Part shown: piece after piece, positions 51,406-63,404 of the stretch
Layout of the letters: every line of letters begins with the position of its first letter
How positions within the stretch are numbered: position 1 is the stretch's first letter
Source of the DNA: Echinococcus granulosus
Taxonomy: Eukaryota > Platyhelminthes > Cestoda > Cyclophyllidea > Taeniidae
DNA length: 64,000 nucleotides
Direction: 5' to 3'
NCBI RefSeq assembly: GCF_000524195.1
Contig: NW_020170384.1
Coordinates: 572,360-636,359, forward strand
Translations under genes and position numbers: made by a program
Notes under the pieces: model-generated
What the model saw: the letters and a program-made list of their open reading frames with translations, nothing else
What the model was told of the DNA's origin: nothing
Databases searched by the model: none

Positions 51406-51603
51406 CTAAAGGGAGGAGATGAATTCGGTAACACCAGCAAGGTCCACCATGCCTTCAGGGTCCTTATGCTCCTTCAGATAGCGGTCGACCGCGTCAGTGG
51501 GGACTCCTAGGCTGCCAGTAGAGGCTAAAACATCTTCTCCCTTGATTTTCCCGTCACTGGCCATGTTATTTAGTGCTGCTTCAACTTCGGCTCGACTAGG
51601 CAT
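51406..51603 (-). CDS. Intronless EF-hand family protein, 65 aa
   Basis: Single open frame on the minus strand from ATG at 51603 to TAG at 51406-51408. It begins MPSRAEVEAALNNM and aligns with [12 protein letters not shown] of the 33.2-kb gene straight across the point where all other clear members have an intron, so the intron is absent, not merely missed. Loop 1 (residues 13-24, NMASDGKIKGED) keeps Asp5 and Gly6 but not the Asp at positions 1 and 3. Loop 2 (KDPEGMVDLAG) is one residue short. Calcium binding is therefore doubtful. The C-terminus FISSL matches the FFSSIGL ending. A TATA box lies 51-59 bp upstream. No close AATAAA was seen. It looks like a functional gene by frame and promoter. 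Confidence 0.75.
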   Translation of the reverse strand: MPSRAEVEAALNNMASDGKIKGEDVLASTGSLGVPTDAVDRYLKEHKDPEGMVDLAGVTEFISSL

Positions 51604-51653
51604 GTTCGTCAAGGCGTGCGATGATACAAAGACGCCTTGGTGTGAGGCTCGTG

Positions 51654-51662
51654 CTTATATAG
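51654..51662 (-). promoter_or_regulatory. TATA box of the intronless EF-hand gene
   Basis: CTATATAAG on the minus strand, 51-59 bp before the ATG at 51603. CCAAT on the gene strand occurs at about 51797-51801. Retention of the upstream promoter argues against simple retroposition. Confidence 0.6.
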
Positions 51663-52785
51663 AATTCCTTTAGCCCGGAAAAACTATTGTGGAGCAGTGC
51701 TATTGGAAAACGGTCAAGGCCATGCCTATGTCTGTCCACGCGACTTTTGGGCCTCTAGTGGTGAGCGCAGTCACCAATCGGGACAACGGCACTCGCTATT
51801 GGTCGATAAAGCTGTGCAGGTTGACGATAGGCTGAAGGAACTGCCCTTCAAATCGAGTTCTGAATGTTGGGTGTCATGTCTTGCCACCAAAGTGTTCATT
51901 TTCTAAAAAGATTACTTCTCTTAAGTTTCGGTCCATTATCATTTGAAACAAAATTGCCGCTCCAAATGCATCTAAATGCCATTCATTAACATTGTGAAGG
52001 GTTAGCAATCTTAAAGTAACTCTTTGTCAAAAATGGCTTGAGATCGTAGGATTCTCTTACCTTAACCGATCGACTGATCCCTACAACTGCGAATATAATG
52101 TAATCCGTGCCCCAATAGCTACATTTACTATCCATTAAGGCAGCAAATCCGGCAAATTGTAGGGCAAAGGCTTCTTGCTAATGAAGTGATGTGCTAAAGT
52201 GCTTTTTTTATTGCCATAACCTAAGTAGAACGTTTCCCAAAGCTATGCACACGAAGTAAGCCCGGTTGCTATAGCGACTCACGAAAATGCTGTGTCTGCA
52301 TTTATCTTAACTTGTTACTGTTGAGAGAGTTCAATTATTTGTAGTTCTAAGTATCTCATAATAAAAAAAATTTTACCGCTGATATTTGAGGCTATGTTGC
52401 AAAAGAATTTATTCACGGAGCGTTCATATTGTGAAGCAGCAATAAAATAGTCCATCAAACCCTTACATCCCATAAACAAATTTGCTCAGTTTTGACGAAA
52501 AGAATTATCATAAAAGAGGTTATTTATTCATGACATGTATAGGGAATTGTGTAAACCAGATTTTCTGTACAAAGGGTTGTATTAATTGTGGACTTCATCA
52601 CAAAATTATATGTCAATACTGATAAACCTACTTTATTCTGTCACTGATGCTAAATTGCCGACTTTCGCATCCTTCAACTACATTTATGGCCGTTTTGATA
52701 CGCTCATATTTCCTCATGGGCAATGATCCGATCCAGCTACTTCTGACCTTCCCTGTCAAAACGCTTCTTCAACTCAATGAAGCTT

Positions 52786-53091
52786 TCAAGTCTTCTGTGC
52801 GATTGCCCGGCATACATTCTGTGGGCTGTAAAAATGTTCACAGAATGGCTTCTGCAACTGGGGGCTGGAATTATCACAGTTTGGATCGTTACTGTTATCA
52901 AACCGCATGATCATCTTTGAAGTGTATCTGTCACTCAAATGTCCTACTGGTAAGCAGTTGAATAGCTCATCAACGCAGTGTATATGAAGTTCTTCTTTTA
53001 CAAGAAAAGTAATCACGACACACATCGTTCCAATGCCGGTAGAATCACCGTTGCCTGCTACCTTGACGACAGCTTGGCCATAAAATGGCAT
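52786..53091 (-). CDS. Candidate second intronless, highly divergent EF-hand-like protein
   Basis: Minus-strand frame of 101 codons from ATG at 53091. It begins MPFYGQAVVKVAGNGDST followed by GIGT. This is collinear with [18 protein letters not shown] then TIDT of the 33.2-kb gene, with Ser, Ile and Thr at matching places, again without the intron. Further on VKEELHIHCVDELF recalls IKEEQVQRFIEQYD. Almost all calcium ligands are gone and the frame runs about 30 residues past the usual end. There is no TATA box. It may be a relic, an unrelated open frame, or a diverged gene; the evidence is a weak collinear resemblance only. Confidence 0.25.
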   Translation of the reverse strand: MPFYGQAVVKVAGNGDSTGIGTMCVVITFLVKEELHIHCVDELFNCLPVGHLSDRYTSKMIMRFDNSNDPNCDNSSPQLQKPFCEHFYSPQNVCRAIAQKT

Positions 53092-56000
53092 CAATCAAAA
53101 GCATTTGTTCATAAGGTGGACGCGTTGGCAAGGTGCTAAGCAAACACTGGAACCTCGTTGCTAAGTGATTAATGGACACCACTGTTTACTAACTCATTGT
53201 GCATGTAAGCATATGCAAACACAAGGCAATATGACTAACACCATCTTACAACTGCGCAAGTTTTGCAAGTGGTTAAACTGCCCACGGCCTGAAATCGCAC
53301 CTCGATACACCACTGGGTGTCACTGACTCCTTAAAAGTTAATCGCACATCTTGTCTAGCTTCTTTCTTCCTTTTTGCTCTTAAGTTGTATGTGTTGCTGA
53401 ATGGGGGCTTCCAGATAACGAATGGGCTTGAAGTAAAATGATTAGATATGGAAGTATACCACAGTAACAAGCTGTCACTAGTCACTTATCTCCCAGAGGA
53501 GGCAAGTACATTAATGTATTCTAGCTTTGTCAGGCTCTTAATGTATGGTTTGTGGTCATATTTAACCTTGGTGCTAGCTGAATGCGTAAATGGTCTCAAT
53601 AGCCTTTTTTCTCCAGCATTACCTGAGTCATGTGAAGTGATTGCACGTACTCTTTGATTCCTTCTAAAAAATTCAGCTCCTTTGAGGGTTGCATAAACGT
53701 TTTGCTAAACGGGAATTTCTTCAATCATGTGTGGGTTTATCCAAATGGATGCATAGCATATCGTTTAAATAAATGGTCATTTATTTGTAATGGCAAGAGA
53801 TTGGGCTAACATAATTGTACTGGGGAAGTTGACATCTCATTCAATTTACCTAATGCATTTAAAGAGTTCGGTAAAAGTAATAAAAATTTTCCGAAATAAT
53901 GTCCGCCTTTAAAGTTACCCAATAACCATTGCATTCACGATACATGTGGTAAGAATTACTGCATCCGTTAGTCCCCATTGCAAGTTGATGCATCTTTTTC
54001 ATCAATGCTTTTCAAGATACTTTAATGACATGAGCATAAAAAAATTGAAGCAGTTAAACAATGAGTCCTCCTTAAGGCCTTTAGGTGAGATGTGGAGAAA
54101 CAAATTTGAAGTTTTCTCCTAAAATTCAAATGTATTTTTCCTAAAAGGTGGCATGAATTGGGAACCTTCGGTTGTTTGTAGCGGAAAGAGGACGGATTAG
54201 ACTAATATGAAGGGAGAGGATGCAACATTATTCCTAAGGAACAGTTAATCACGGCATAATTAGCCCTAAAGTAAAATGCATGTTCTACTAAACTCACAAT
54301 TACAATGTCTTGTAGTTTGGCGCACCCCGAGTTGGTCTTGACGGCCCGCGGCACAAATTGTATTCACACTCAATATTGCCTTCATGGGTAGGTGCGTGGG
54401 TGGCATTGGTTGCCCACTGCCTTCAGATGACAGGCTTTCACGAGACTCGTTTGTCTGCCTTGCCTAAGCCTCGCCCATAGAGCAGTGGGGGACTGAACTC
54501 TGAACCGGGTGGATGAAGCCTTGCACAACTACAGTGATCTCGAGCGATGATTGGGTGGCTTTAGTTTACAAAGGGATGCTTTTTTTATGAATGAGAAGAT
54601 CTTCCAATTTTCCGCCTTCCTACCAAACAATGAGGCTTCAATCTGATCTCCATCAATTTATGTACGCTTTTATTTACTGAGTTCTAACTGTTAAAAAATT
54701 GTTCCATTAACAAATGCCTAGCAGTCTTACGGCCGTAATTAAAGGCTTTAAATTGAGGTGGTGCCTTGACTACTTGACGAACAGACATGCTGGCCTGAAA
54801 GTATTAGGTGACGGAGAAAATATAGATCTCGACATTCCAAGCATTGAGCAAGAACAAATGATACTACCCTCTAAATTCTAATGCGCCCTACTCGATAGTC
54901 TAATCTGGAAAACAGTAGTGGGCATTCGTACCGATTAAGTTTCAATTTTGGCGATTGTTCTGATGGTAGAGAGGTGCTCGTGCTCGGGTCCTCCCTGAGG
55001 ACGGTACAAGTTTGCATGGTTGTGGACAGAAATGAATTATAATTGTATATAAGGGACGGTGGGCTGCTAATTGAAATCTCAGGATTCGAATGTTATACAA
55101 CTAGGATGGTTACCGACGTTATGAGGACCAGAGGAGCCTAGTTATTAAATGCGAAATGAGAAAACGCCGTCCTTCTACAGCATCAGAGGTGAAATTTGAG
55201 TTTGTATATGAGGGACGAACTCGATACAAACGAGAAAATAAGCCGGAAAATCTGGTAAACACAGGTAATCAGTTTAAAACACAGAATTCTGATGGAAGTA
55301 TGTGTGGGGAGGATCGCTGTCAGGAGTTCGTCTTATCCTGGGCCCGCACTACTGAACGATCCCGACCGAGGGGTAGCGCAGGCCGCTACCAAGGCCCGGA
55401 ACATGCATACGGACATCCAAGGCCGTCGCACCCGTGAGCAGTTGAGTGGCATAAGCTTAAAGCTTTCCAAACTTATTTTAGTGGATGACATACCAGCTAG
55501 ATTGCCATTAATTCGTTTGCAGCTTTTAGTCTCCCCTTTCACACTGGCGTCACGTAGGCACAACGGAGCCCTTTGCGCCCTCAACCGCATAACAATCGCA
55601 TTCACATTAAACGCCATAAGTCCATGGCTCTAGACGGATTGCAAAGAAATAGAGCAGTTTAGCAGAATTTAAACCTCATACAGAGATTCAGAGTATATTT
55701 ACCCCTAGTATTATACTAAAACAGTATGATTGCCTTCGAAGTTTTCTCATGCATTCGGATATTTCAATTTGTTCCACTGCTTTTATTTCAGAGAAATATC
55801 TTGATCTTATTGGCTAGTAATTTGCATGAGTGAATAAGAATGATATCTTTTATTGTTTGAAGGCCAAATTTGTCATATTTTAGTTACTAAACAAAGTGGC
55901 TTTATATACGCTAATTCATTATATCAAAATGCAAAATTTCGGCCGACCTAATTCAAACCAAATGATGGTTATTAAAATTCGTAACATTTGCGCTGCTTTG

Positions 56001-59000
56001 CTCTTCCACTTCAAGTTTCATACCTTGGAATAGGCAAGTATGGTCAGAGAAAGGCATTTTTAATTATGCAATGGAAATTCAAGATTCACCTCCTCTTCGG
56101 GAATTAATAACGCGCACCGATCACGAGGTTGGCCCAATCTGCCCTCTCGCCACCCAAAAGACATTCAAACAAACGTGTGCTAAAAATCACCGTGGTCGCA
56201 GTCTATCTATTTTGGCTTTATGCAACCCGGTTTATTTGAACACCTCTTGTTCCGTCATGCGGCATTCCTTTTTGGAACAAGGCCTAGCAGAAAGCATAAT
56301 AAAGTTCATTTCAAGATAGGTGTCACCAAATCATCCAAAATATTACTTAGGCCTTTCTGAGTGGCTTCAAAAGTGCGGCTACCAGTAACACTGGAAGCTT
56401 TTCCTGTGGATCTCAAAGAGATCAACTACTCATCCCATCATTTATCCTTTCTTGCCACTGCCAATTAATAAGTTGCTTTGGTGGTTTGGAGCATCTGAGG
56501 TGATTGGTTTTACAGTTCCGCAAGAAGCACGATGCCTTGGTTACCAGTAGCATGATTTCCTTTGTTTCCCCAAAATGAGAGGCTTCTCAACTGTCACTGA
56601 GTGGGTGATATAACAGAAAATCAGTTGTGCAAAAAGATTAAAGTTGAATCATACAAGGAACAAGTTTTTTATTGAAAACTTTTTCCGCTTGAAAGTTGCA
56701 GCATATAGAAGCCGTCATCAATGGATTAATGAGAGCGAGTGGCATTACTTATGCCAATACGGAAGGGCAAAAATGCTTGCCATGCTGTCAGCACTCATTA
56801 GTGTTGCGTGACACACGAAACCGCGTTTGAATCCATGATAAGATGTAAATATCCGTGTAGAAACTAGAATCACTTTTGTGATCCAACACAAGCTCTCCAC
56901 GTTCATTGCCAAACCATATTTCTAACGTTGGAGCACATTTATGATGCAACTAAATTCAACCTCAAATGCGCAATGTCTATACATAGCTTTATGGAGAAGG
57001 AAATGTTCCCGTTGGTGCCAATCCGCATGGGATGGTAATAAACAATGCTTATTATCATTGCGAAGTGAACCTACAGACTTCACAGAAAAAACGAAAGCTT
57101 TAGAACGAAATACTATTTCTTGTGAACCAGATAAGCATAAAACTTACGTTCCCTGTGACGCAATGCACGAAATGAATGAAGTTTAAGCATAGCAAATAGC
57201 TTTTTTTATTTCACGAGGCAGCCAGCAGCAAGCTCTTGCGGGCTGCGCAACTGTTTGCTCTTTAAGTGTTGATACAAAGCAATGCAAACCCGTGCAAGTA
57301 ATTTACAGCTCACAAGGAGGCGTCGTCTGGGGCGGTGGTGTAGGCACCCTCTATCCCCGTAAAATATTAATTTTTTATGCGAAGACCTTCGCATTCGCAG
57401 CGCACCCCGCGCGCTCACAAACATGAATGCGAGGCTGCACTGGTTAATCGGATGTGGCAGTGCCGCACCAACCCTGCCCTCCCCGCCACCGCCCGCCCCC
57501 CAATCACATTTCGAAATCGCACACATTAATGCAAATGCATGTGATGGAGCGCAGTGCAGCCAAGACTTACGCGGGAGCGGGGGGACTAGCATCCAAGTCC
57601 AAGACAGGTGCTTACCCCATCTCCACCCCAACACCATGCTTATGCTTGTGGCATCTAGGCTTGCCGAGGCGGAGTGATGACTATCCACCTGGGCGCATGC
57701 GTAATTACTGCGTCGGTTTATCAGAAAGCAGCACAAAACTATGAGTAAAGGCTACGATGTTTACTGTAAAGCCAACGGATTTCACGTTAAAAAGCTGCGA
57801 CTAGCAGTACCTTCATGCAACTTAACCTATGTTCCATCACAAACCCCTCAAGTTCTTTTGCCAAAAAAGTAACTCAAAATGGAGTTCGAATAACGAATGC
57901 ACTAGGTGAGCTGTTAGGCGTTTTACTTCACCGAGTAATGCACAAGGCAGGGTAACCCTATTTTTGGGTAGCATTAAGCTCTTTCCTTCTTTGCTCGTTC
58001 CGAGTCATGATAAGGTAAGCCCGAGCCACGATAGATACACAAGTTAAAACAAGAAAAACAGATAAGGTGAGCAAAGAGATACCGTCTTACAGCTGATTGG
58101 GGCGCACTATTGAAAGGCAATATTGCATCAGTAGTTTTAAAAGATGAAAGAAATACACCGATCTTCACATCTTCTCAACAGCCGCTAAGGAATGCTCACT
58201 TAATCGCTAGTTCCAGTCAGCGGTGTCAATTAGTGGGTCTGAACGAAGTAACAGAAATGTGAAGATTATAAACATCGAATTTACTTGGTTCAGATTTACC
58301 CATTAAACTCAGTGTTTTATTTATTTAATGCAGACTGTATTTAATCTAAAACGGCAAGTTCGGGGGCAGTTAATTCAGGCTGACCTTAGTAATAAGTGTT
58401 TTATCAAGTAACTTCATTAAATTTTAAGTCATCAGTCCCTGTAAGGGTGAGGAGATGCATGATTCTTGACGATCTCATTTGTCTATATATTACAATACTA
58501 AATACATGAAAGATTTTTCAGGTCCGATTTCATGAGGAGTGGCTGTGGATTCGAGTGCAAGTAATTATAATCCCGCAAATGGTAGTACTTACTAGAAGGA
58601 AAACTGTCGATGATGCAATTGCTCTTATTCGCCGCATGCTATAAAAGCGGTTTATAATAAGTCGTCAAATCGAGATACCGTGATCCCAAATAACCAACTC
58701 AAAGAAATACTCTGGCTCTATGACAACACTGCATACTTCATGCAAATTCCGCTGCGTAAAAAAAAAACTTTTTGAGTCAAAAGTAGTAGATTTTAAGGAC
58801 TTAAGCACCATACTTTATTCGAAGATAAGGTGGTGATATGTTGCATAGAACCCTCGATTAAATCGTCAAACCATGTGATATGCTGTTAAACAATGGTACA
58901 AGTTTCGTTCAGATTATCATATAGTAGAATTAAAATAAGTTGTATGAATAAATAAAAGGCAAGTTACACTTTAGGCCCGAAATTCCGATTCTGTTCTGAT

Positions 59001-59401
59001 GAGCATGGGCTTGTACGCGCAAACACAGAGGAGACAAGTATGAAAATAACAAATTTTATCAAACCTCACTACTATAACACTAAAAATGCCGGGTTTCGGT
59101 TCATCATCTTCGCGATTATTTCTTAAAAGTGGATTTAAACAATGCTTTGAGACATATTTAGCTGACACCTGGCCAGGGTGTTATTTTAAGGATTGGCTAT
59201 TAGAATAAAAATACGATTGCACAGTACCACCAATACAATTGTAATGAATGATACATTCGGTTGGTCTTTGGTTGTAAATGACTCTATTGTGCTGATTGAA
59301 AACAGCGGCAACTCAGTTAAGCACCATTGAGTTAAGCCATGTACATCAGCGTTACCATAACAGCGTGTAGCCTTGAACGCCACTTTCAAATTCATGCGAT
59401 C
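53092..59401. other. Long stretch without a confident gene
   Basis: Mixed AT-rich DNA with three GC-richer patches: 54310-54560, with no open frame and possibly repeat-derived; 55290-55640, open on both strands with a TATA-like TATATAAG at about 55045; and 57190-57745, strongly GC-rich. None gave a joined gene model. The long minus-strand open frame over 57206-57736 is best explained by GC-rich composition. Confidence 0.4.
57190..57745. promoter_or_regulatory. GC-rich island, promoter-like
   Basis: About 550 bp rich in GC, with C-rich tracts (ccgcccgcccccc), a CCAAT at about 57500, an octamer-like ATGCAAAT and, on the plus strand, an ATG at 57544 opening MERSAAKTYAGAGGLASKSK before a possible donor. 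This looks like the 5' end of a plus-strand gene, but no second exon was found before the CEP95-like gene at 59.4 kb. It could instead be an unannotated untranslated exon or a regulatory element of that gene. Confidence 0.25.
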
Positions 59402-62400
59402 ATGCCGCCTGACGTAAGTCCGGCGCAAGTTTTAGAGCTGTCAAATTGCATAAAGAATAAAGTTGGTATAAAATGCAGCATTTCTTCTTTTACTGACATT
59501 GGGATCGAGTTTTTTGAGGAAATCTTCAGTTATATATCATCAAACTATGGTAATTTTCATAAGCCTGGTTACTTTCAATCCCAGTAGTGACGTCGAATCA
59601 ACCTGCTTGCAAACGCTTCCAGTATATTCTTCAATGGTTATCGGATTATCTTGACACCTCCCTTGATCACATAAATGCAGATTCTCTCGTGCTTTGCGAC
59701 CCACTCAATTTGCACAACTTGCTTGAAATTCTCAATCTTTGCGTAGATGCAGAGAAGGAATTCGATGTTTACAAGAGGTCTGGTTTTTTTATATTTGGCG
59801 AATTGGGGTTTTGCTTTTTTTGCGGTGGCCCTGGTTTTGGGCCCACTTTTAGGAATTAATGGTTGTATATCTTCCTTGACTCAAATCCGACTCCCCCTTT
59901 CATATTTTATCCATTTGTTGCAAACATCAAACTAGTCGTGGTTTCTAACAGCCTTATAGCCTCAATTTTTAACTAATTTGCATTGTTGAAACGTTTATCT
60001 ATTAATACTAGTAGGTGTAAGTTGTGGTTAGTATTTTTTCCTTGTGATCTTAAGTTCAGAAAATATACCACAATCCAAACAAGAAATGGATGCGGCTCTA
60101 GAACAGAGTCGCTTGAAATACCTAAGCTGCAAACTTGCTGAAATGTTTCTTCCTGAAACGGCGGAAACGCCACCACCACCAATTGGATTAGAGCCCGGCA
60201 CACCTCCGAAGACTTCCAACACTTCTGGGCCTCGTGTGAAGTTTGTGAGTCGAGTCATTTATTGACCTACCATCATCTTGCGAAGTCAGGCTGTCTACGC
60301 TTAGGTATCCCACCTTTTCGTAGGTTGACGTGCCACACGTGATAACGCCTTATTCGGCTGATCCACCTCAATCCTCGGGATCGATTCTCCGGGTGGTGGA
60401 GAGGCCGCTGCGGCAAGGTCTAAGATGTAGGCACCCCCAAACTCTATATGCAAACATGAAGCCATATTTGCGGTGGTGGCACAGCATGCCCTCCTGCAAA
60501 GTACCTAGCCAGGACGTCAGCGCACTCCTGCAAGAGCTACTGAAGAAGTTGGACCAGCTAGAGCTCTCTAGAGAGACACAGAACTACATCAAGCTTAAAT
60601 TACGTGAGTTTTGGGCGATACTTATGGGCGAGACAAACAGACAAAGTGGTGGGTACATGCTGCTGTGGGACTTCAAGTATTCACTTTGAATTTCAAATAT
60701 ATGTCGTTCTTATGTGTTTGGACTATTCTGCCTGACATACTACCATATTTCTATTTGGAGTAAGTGATTTGTGGGGACGCAGAATCGCTGCAAGGCTCAC
60801 TCCCAGAGGCCATTTTATCAGTGTGGAAGGACCCTTGTATACTTTGCCGCACTTCTACACTCTATTAATGAAGAGTTTCTTTTAAATTTCATTCCCTTTA
60901 TATTTTGTGAACGCGTTTTTGAGTTTTTCACACGGCTGTTGCCATACCACCATTTGGTCATATTCAGGATGTAGGCACTTTTGAGGAAAAAACACGGAAA
61001 CATGGAAGACAAAGATTTTAAAGTTGACCACAACTGTTTTGGCTGAAGTGCGGGTATTTTTCAACTTTGAGCCCTCCATACTTCAGAAGTTCGGTAAATA
61101 ATTACGCTTGGATACCTTTTTTTTGTAAATTATTACGCGAACCCTTATCAAGTATTATTGTTTTCCATGCTATCTGATTCACTAAGATAAAAAGAGGCCT
61201 TTTTATTTTTTTCCACCAGGCTCATTAAAAAGCCACATCTCCCTGTTAATACAAATGGGGTCGCTTAAAAATTGCAACAAGGACTAAATGTGTAAAGGGA
61301 TCAAGTACCGACTTTTCCTTAAAATAACCTAGTCCATAGTAGAATATACGGCTGTAAAGAATGTTAACGTTTTATGGTCTTCTGGCACCTAAATTCTCAT
61401 TAATATTCAGTCTTACAATAAGTTAGCATCCTTTTTCTGTCTTGTATTCAGTAGGAAATGTTGAAGAACGTATCCTTTTTCAAAAGAGGATATCTTTGAA
61501 TTTTGTGTCCGCACTAAAGATAGTGAGTAACGCGTCAAGGAAACGCCTCCGTGTATTTTAGTTAGGATTCTTAAGGAGATAACTCGTCAATTTCGCATTT
61601 GTTTTCACAGTGAGGTGGCTGTCAAAATTTAAAGGCTTATGATAACTACACCGTGAAAGTGCTGGCGCGATGGAGCGTACGCCTGGCGCGACAGAGGGGA
61701 ATGATGTGGATTTTCATCCCGCATTGTACTTATCGTTCATGCTACCGCTGGCCTCATGGTGGGCGTTCAAAAACCACCTGGAGGAAGTGGGCATTCCATT
61801 AAAATGATCAATAGACATTTGGTTCCACTTACCCAACATTAAAATAGCTTTAAACTGGGCGTAAAAAAACTCACATGCAGTTGGTTATCAAAATATATTC
61901 ATCGCATACGGTCTCAGTTAAAGGAAAGCTAACAATTAAAGTGCTTGATACAGGTGGTTTATTATTTTGTGTATCGCGCAGAATCCATCGTGGACACCAC
62001 TCGGGCTGTCGCCCCTTCGCACAGACGGGCTCAGGGTGAGCGGCGGCTGGAAGAGGTAGCGAATCGCCAGCGGCGACGCATAGAGCTGATGGAGCACCAG
62101 GCGGTGGACGCGGAGCGAATGCTTAGTCTACGGGACTCGCAAGCCTTTCAACGCCTCCTCCTTAATGAGCTGCGGCAGCGCCGACGTCAAGAAGTCCTTG
62201 ACCGACACTTCTGCCTCCGCCACGACGAACGCCTTCATGCACTCGCCGCAGCTCGCAAGGCCCAGGAGGAGCAGGTATGTGTCTTTTTAACGATAGTTGC
62301 CTTATGCCATTGTCTTCGTGCCAACAATTTCATGACCGACTGATTTAGTTATTTGCATCAGAGTAAAACATTTTAAAAAGTACGAAAATGTGAATAAATA

Positions 62401-63323
62401 CTCCAAAAGGGGAGCCTAAATGCCGGTAGAAGTGACCTACCTTAACTCTGGACAGAAAATCTATTTTTCCACAGGTCTGAGCGCATTTGATTTAAACCGA
62501 TGCGTTTGAACCATAACGCATCCTAAAAATTTTTAGAAAAACTACTTTATCCTTATAAAGCAATACGTATTGATGCCGAATTTTCGTGTTTTGATACAGT
62601 GCCCAATATGATTTTGGAGACATTTTTTTCCAAAATGCTAGTTTATGGGAAATTGCACACAGAATAGGTCCTTCTTTAAAAACAAATTATTATTTGTGCC
62701 GTATTTCTATTAAGATTATCAAGGGGACTTTTGACGCTGCCTTAGAGAAGGCACGCCAGAACAGAATCGAGAGGGATAATTTGAGACGAGAAGTTAGACA
62801 GAAGGAGATCGAGCTGCAGAACCTTCTCATATCAAATCTTGAAAACCGGTGACCTTTTTTTATTAACTTTGCTTAATAATCTTGTCACAGTTCGTAAATG
62901 CATAGAAAGCTCATTTTTTGGTAGAATTTGCTGTTGAAAACTATAACAAAGGTACGATTGTTGAGAATTGCCAAGCTTTATTTAACTACCAATTTAATCA
63001 AAAGGAGCTATTTTCTGTCTGACTTTCCTATACTGTTAAAATTTTCAGACAGGAAGAACGCATTCTATTTCTGCAAGATGAACAAAATAAGCGTCAGGCT
63101 GAGATGGATCTCCAAGCAAAATCCAATAAAGTGGTATGTTTTTATATGAACGATGGTCATTATCTTTTGTGATGTTTAGGATAATTTGCGGGAGAAAATA
63201 GAACTTCGTCAACAGTTAACGCGACAAATTAAGGATCTGGAAGAAGCGCTTTTGAATCAATTGGAACCCCGAGACCTGAGGGAGTGCAATGAAATTCGTG
63301 GGAATTACAATTGGTCAAACTAG
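59402..63323 (+). CDS. CEP95-like centrosomal coiled-coil protein, 8 exons, 485 aa
   Basis: Exons 59402-59549, 59585-59777, 60055-60244, 60324-60603, 61982-62274, 62724-62848, 63049-63133 and 63180-63323 join in phase from MPPDVSPAQVLELSNC to stop TAG. The N-terminus (residues 1 to about 112), with FTDIGIEFFEEIFSYI, WLSDYLDTSLDHI and HNLLEILNL, resembles the calponin-homology-like domain of CEP95 (human block LALDYLQVSLSHI ... KNLLEIFDG). A short linker with a PPPP run follows. From about residue 260 to the end it is a charged coiled coil (RRRIELMEHQAVDAERML, EKARQNRIERDNLRREV, EKIELRQQLTRQIKDLEEAL). CEP95 is a centrosome/basal-body protein, so a ciliary or spindle role is likely. Human CEP95 is longer (about 820 aa). 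Introns are 35-79 bp and 46-450 bp, plus two of 277 and 1378 bp. The least certain junction is exon 2-3 (donor GTCTGG). Gene reality is strong; the name is moderate. Confidence 0.75.
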
Positions 63324-63398
63324 ACAGCTGCTCCTAGACGTACTTCATCCTACGTGCTCATTATCATGGTCAAATCTGCGAAGTTGTATTCTCTTGTA

Positions 63399-63404
63399 AA
63401 TAAA
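63399..63404 (+). terminator. Polyadenylation signal of the CEP95-like gene
   Basis: AATAAA 76 bp after the stop codon at 63321-63323, the first such signal downstream. Confidence 0.65.

Noticed and set aside
51697..51906. Plus-strand ORF upstream of the intronless EF-hand gene, with ATGCCTAT before a GT
   Set aside because: Covers the promoter of the minus-strand gene; the donor (GTCTGT) is poor and no following exon is seen.
55156..55437. Plus-strand frame with NSDGSMCGED, similar in spacing to ASDGKIKGED of the 51.4-kb protein
   Set aside because: The likeness covers about nine residues only; flanking helices do not match and overlapping frames on both strands are open because of base composition.
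57206..57736. 176-codon minus-strand open frame
   Set aside because: Lies in a GC-rich island where stops are rare; all strands are open there, the frame has no domain and is low-complexity (Gly/Arg/Ser runs).
60771..60974. Open frame in the large intron of the CEP95-like gene
   Set aside because: Hydrophobic, out of character with the coiled-coil protein, and it would break the phase match between exons ending at 60603 and starting at 61982.
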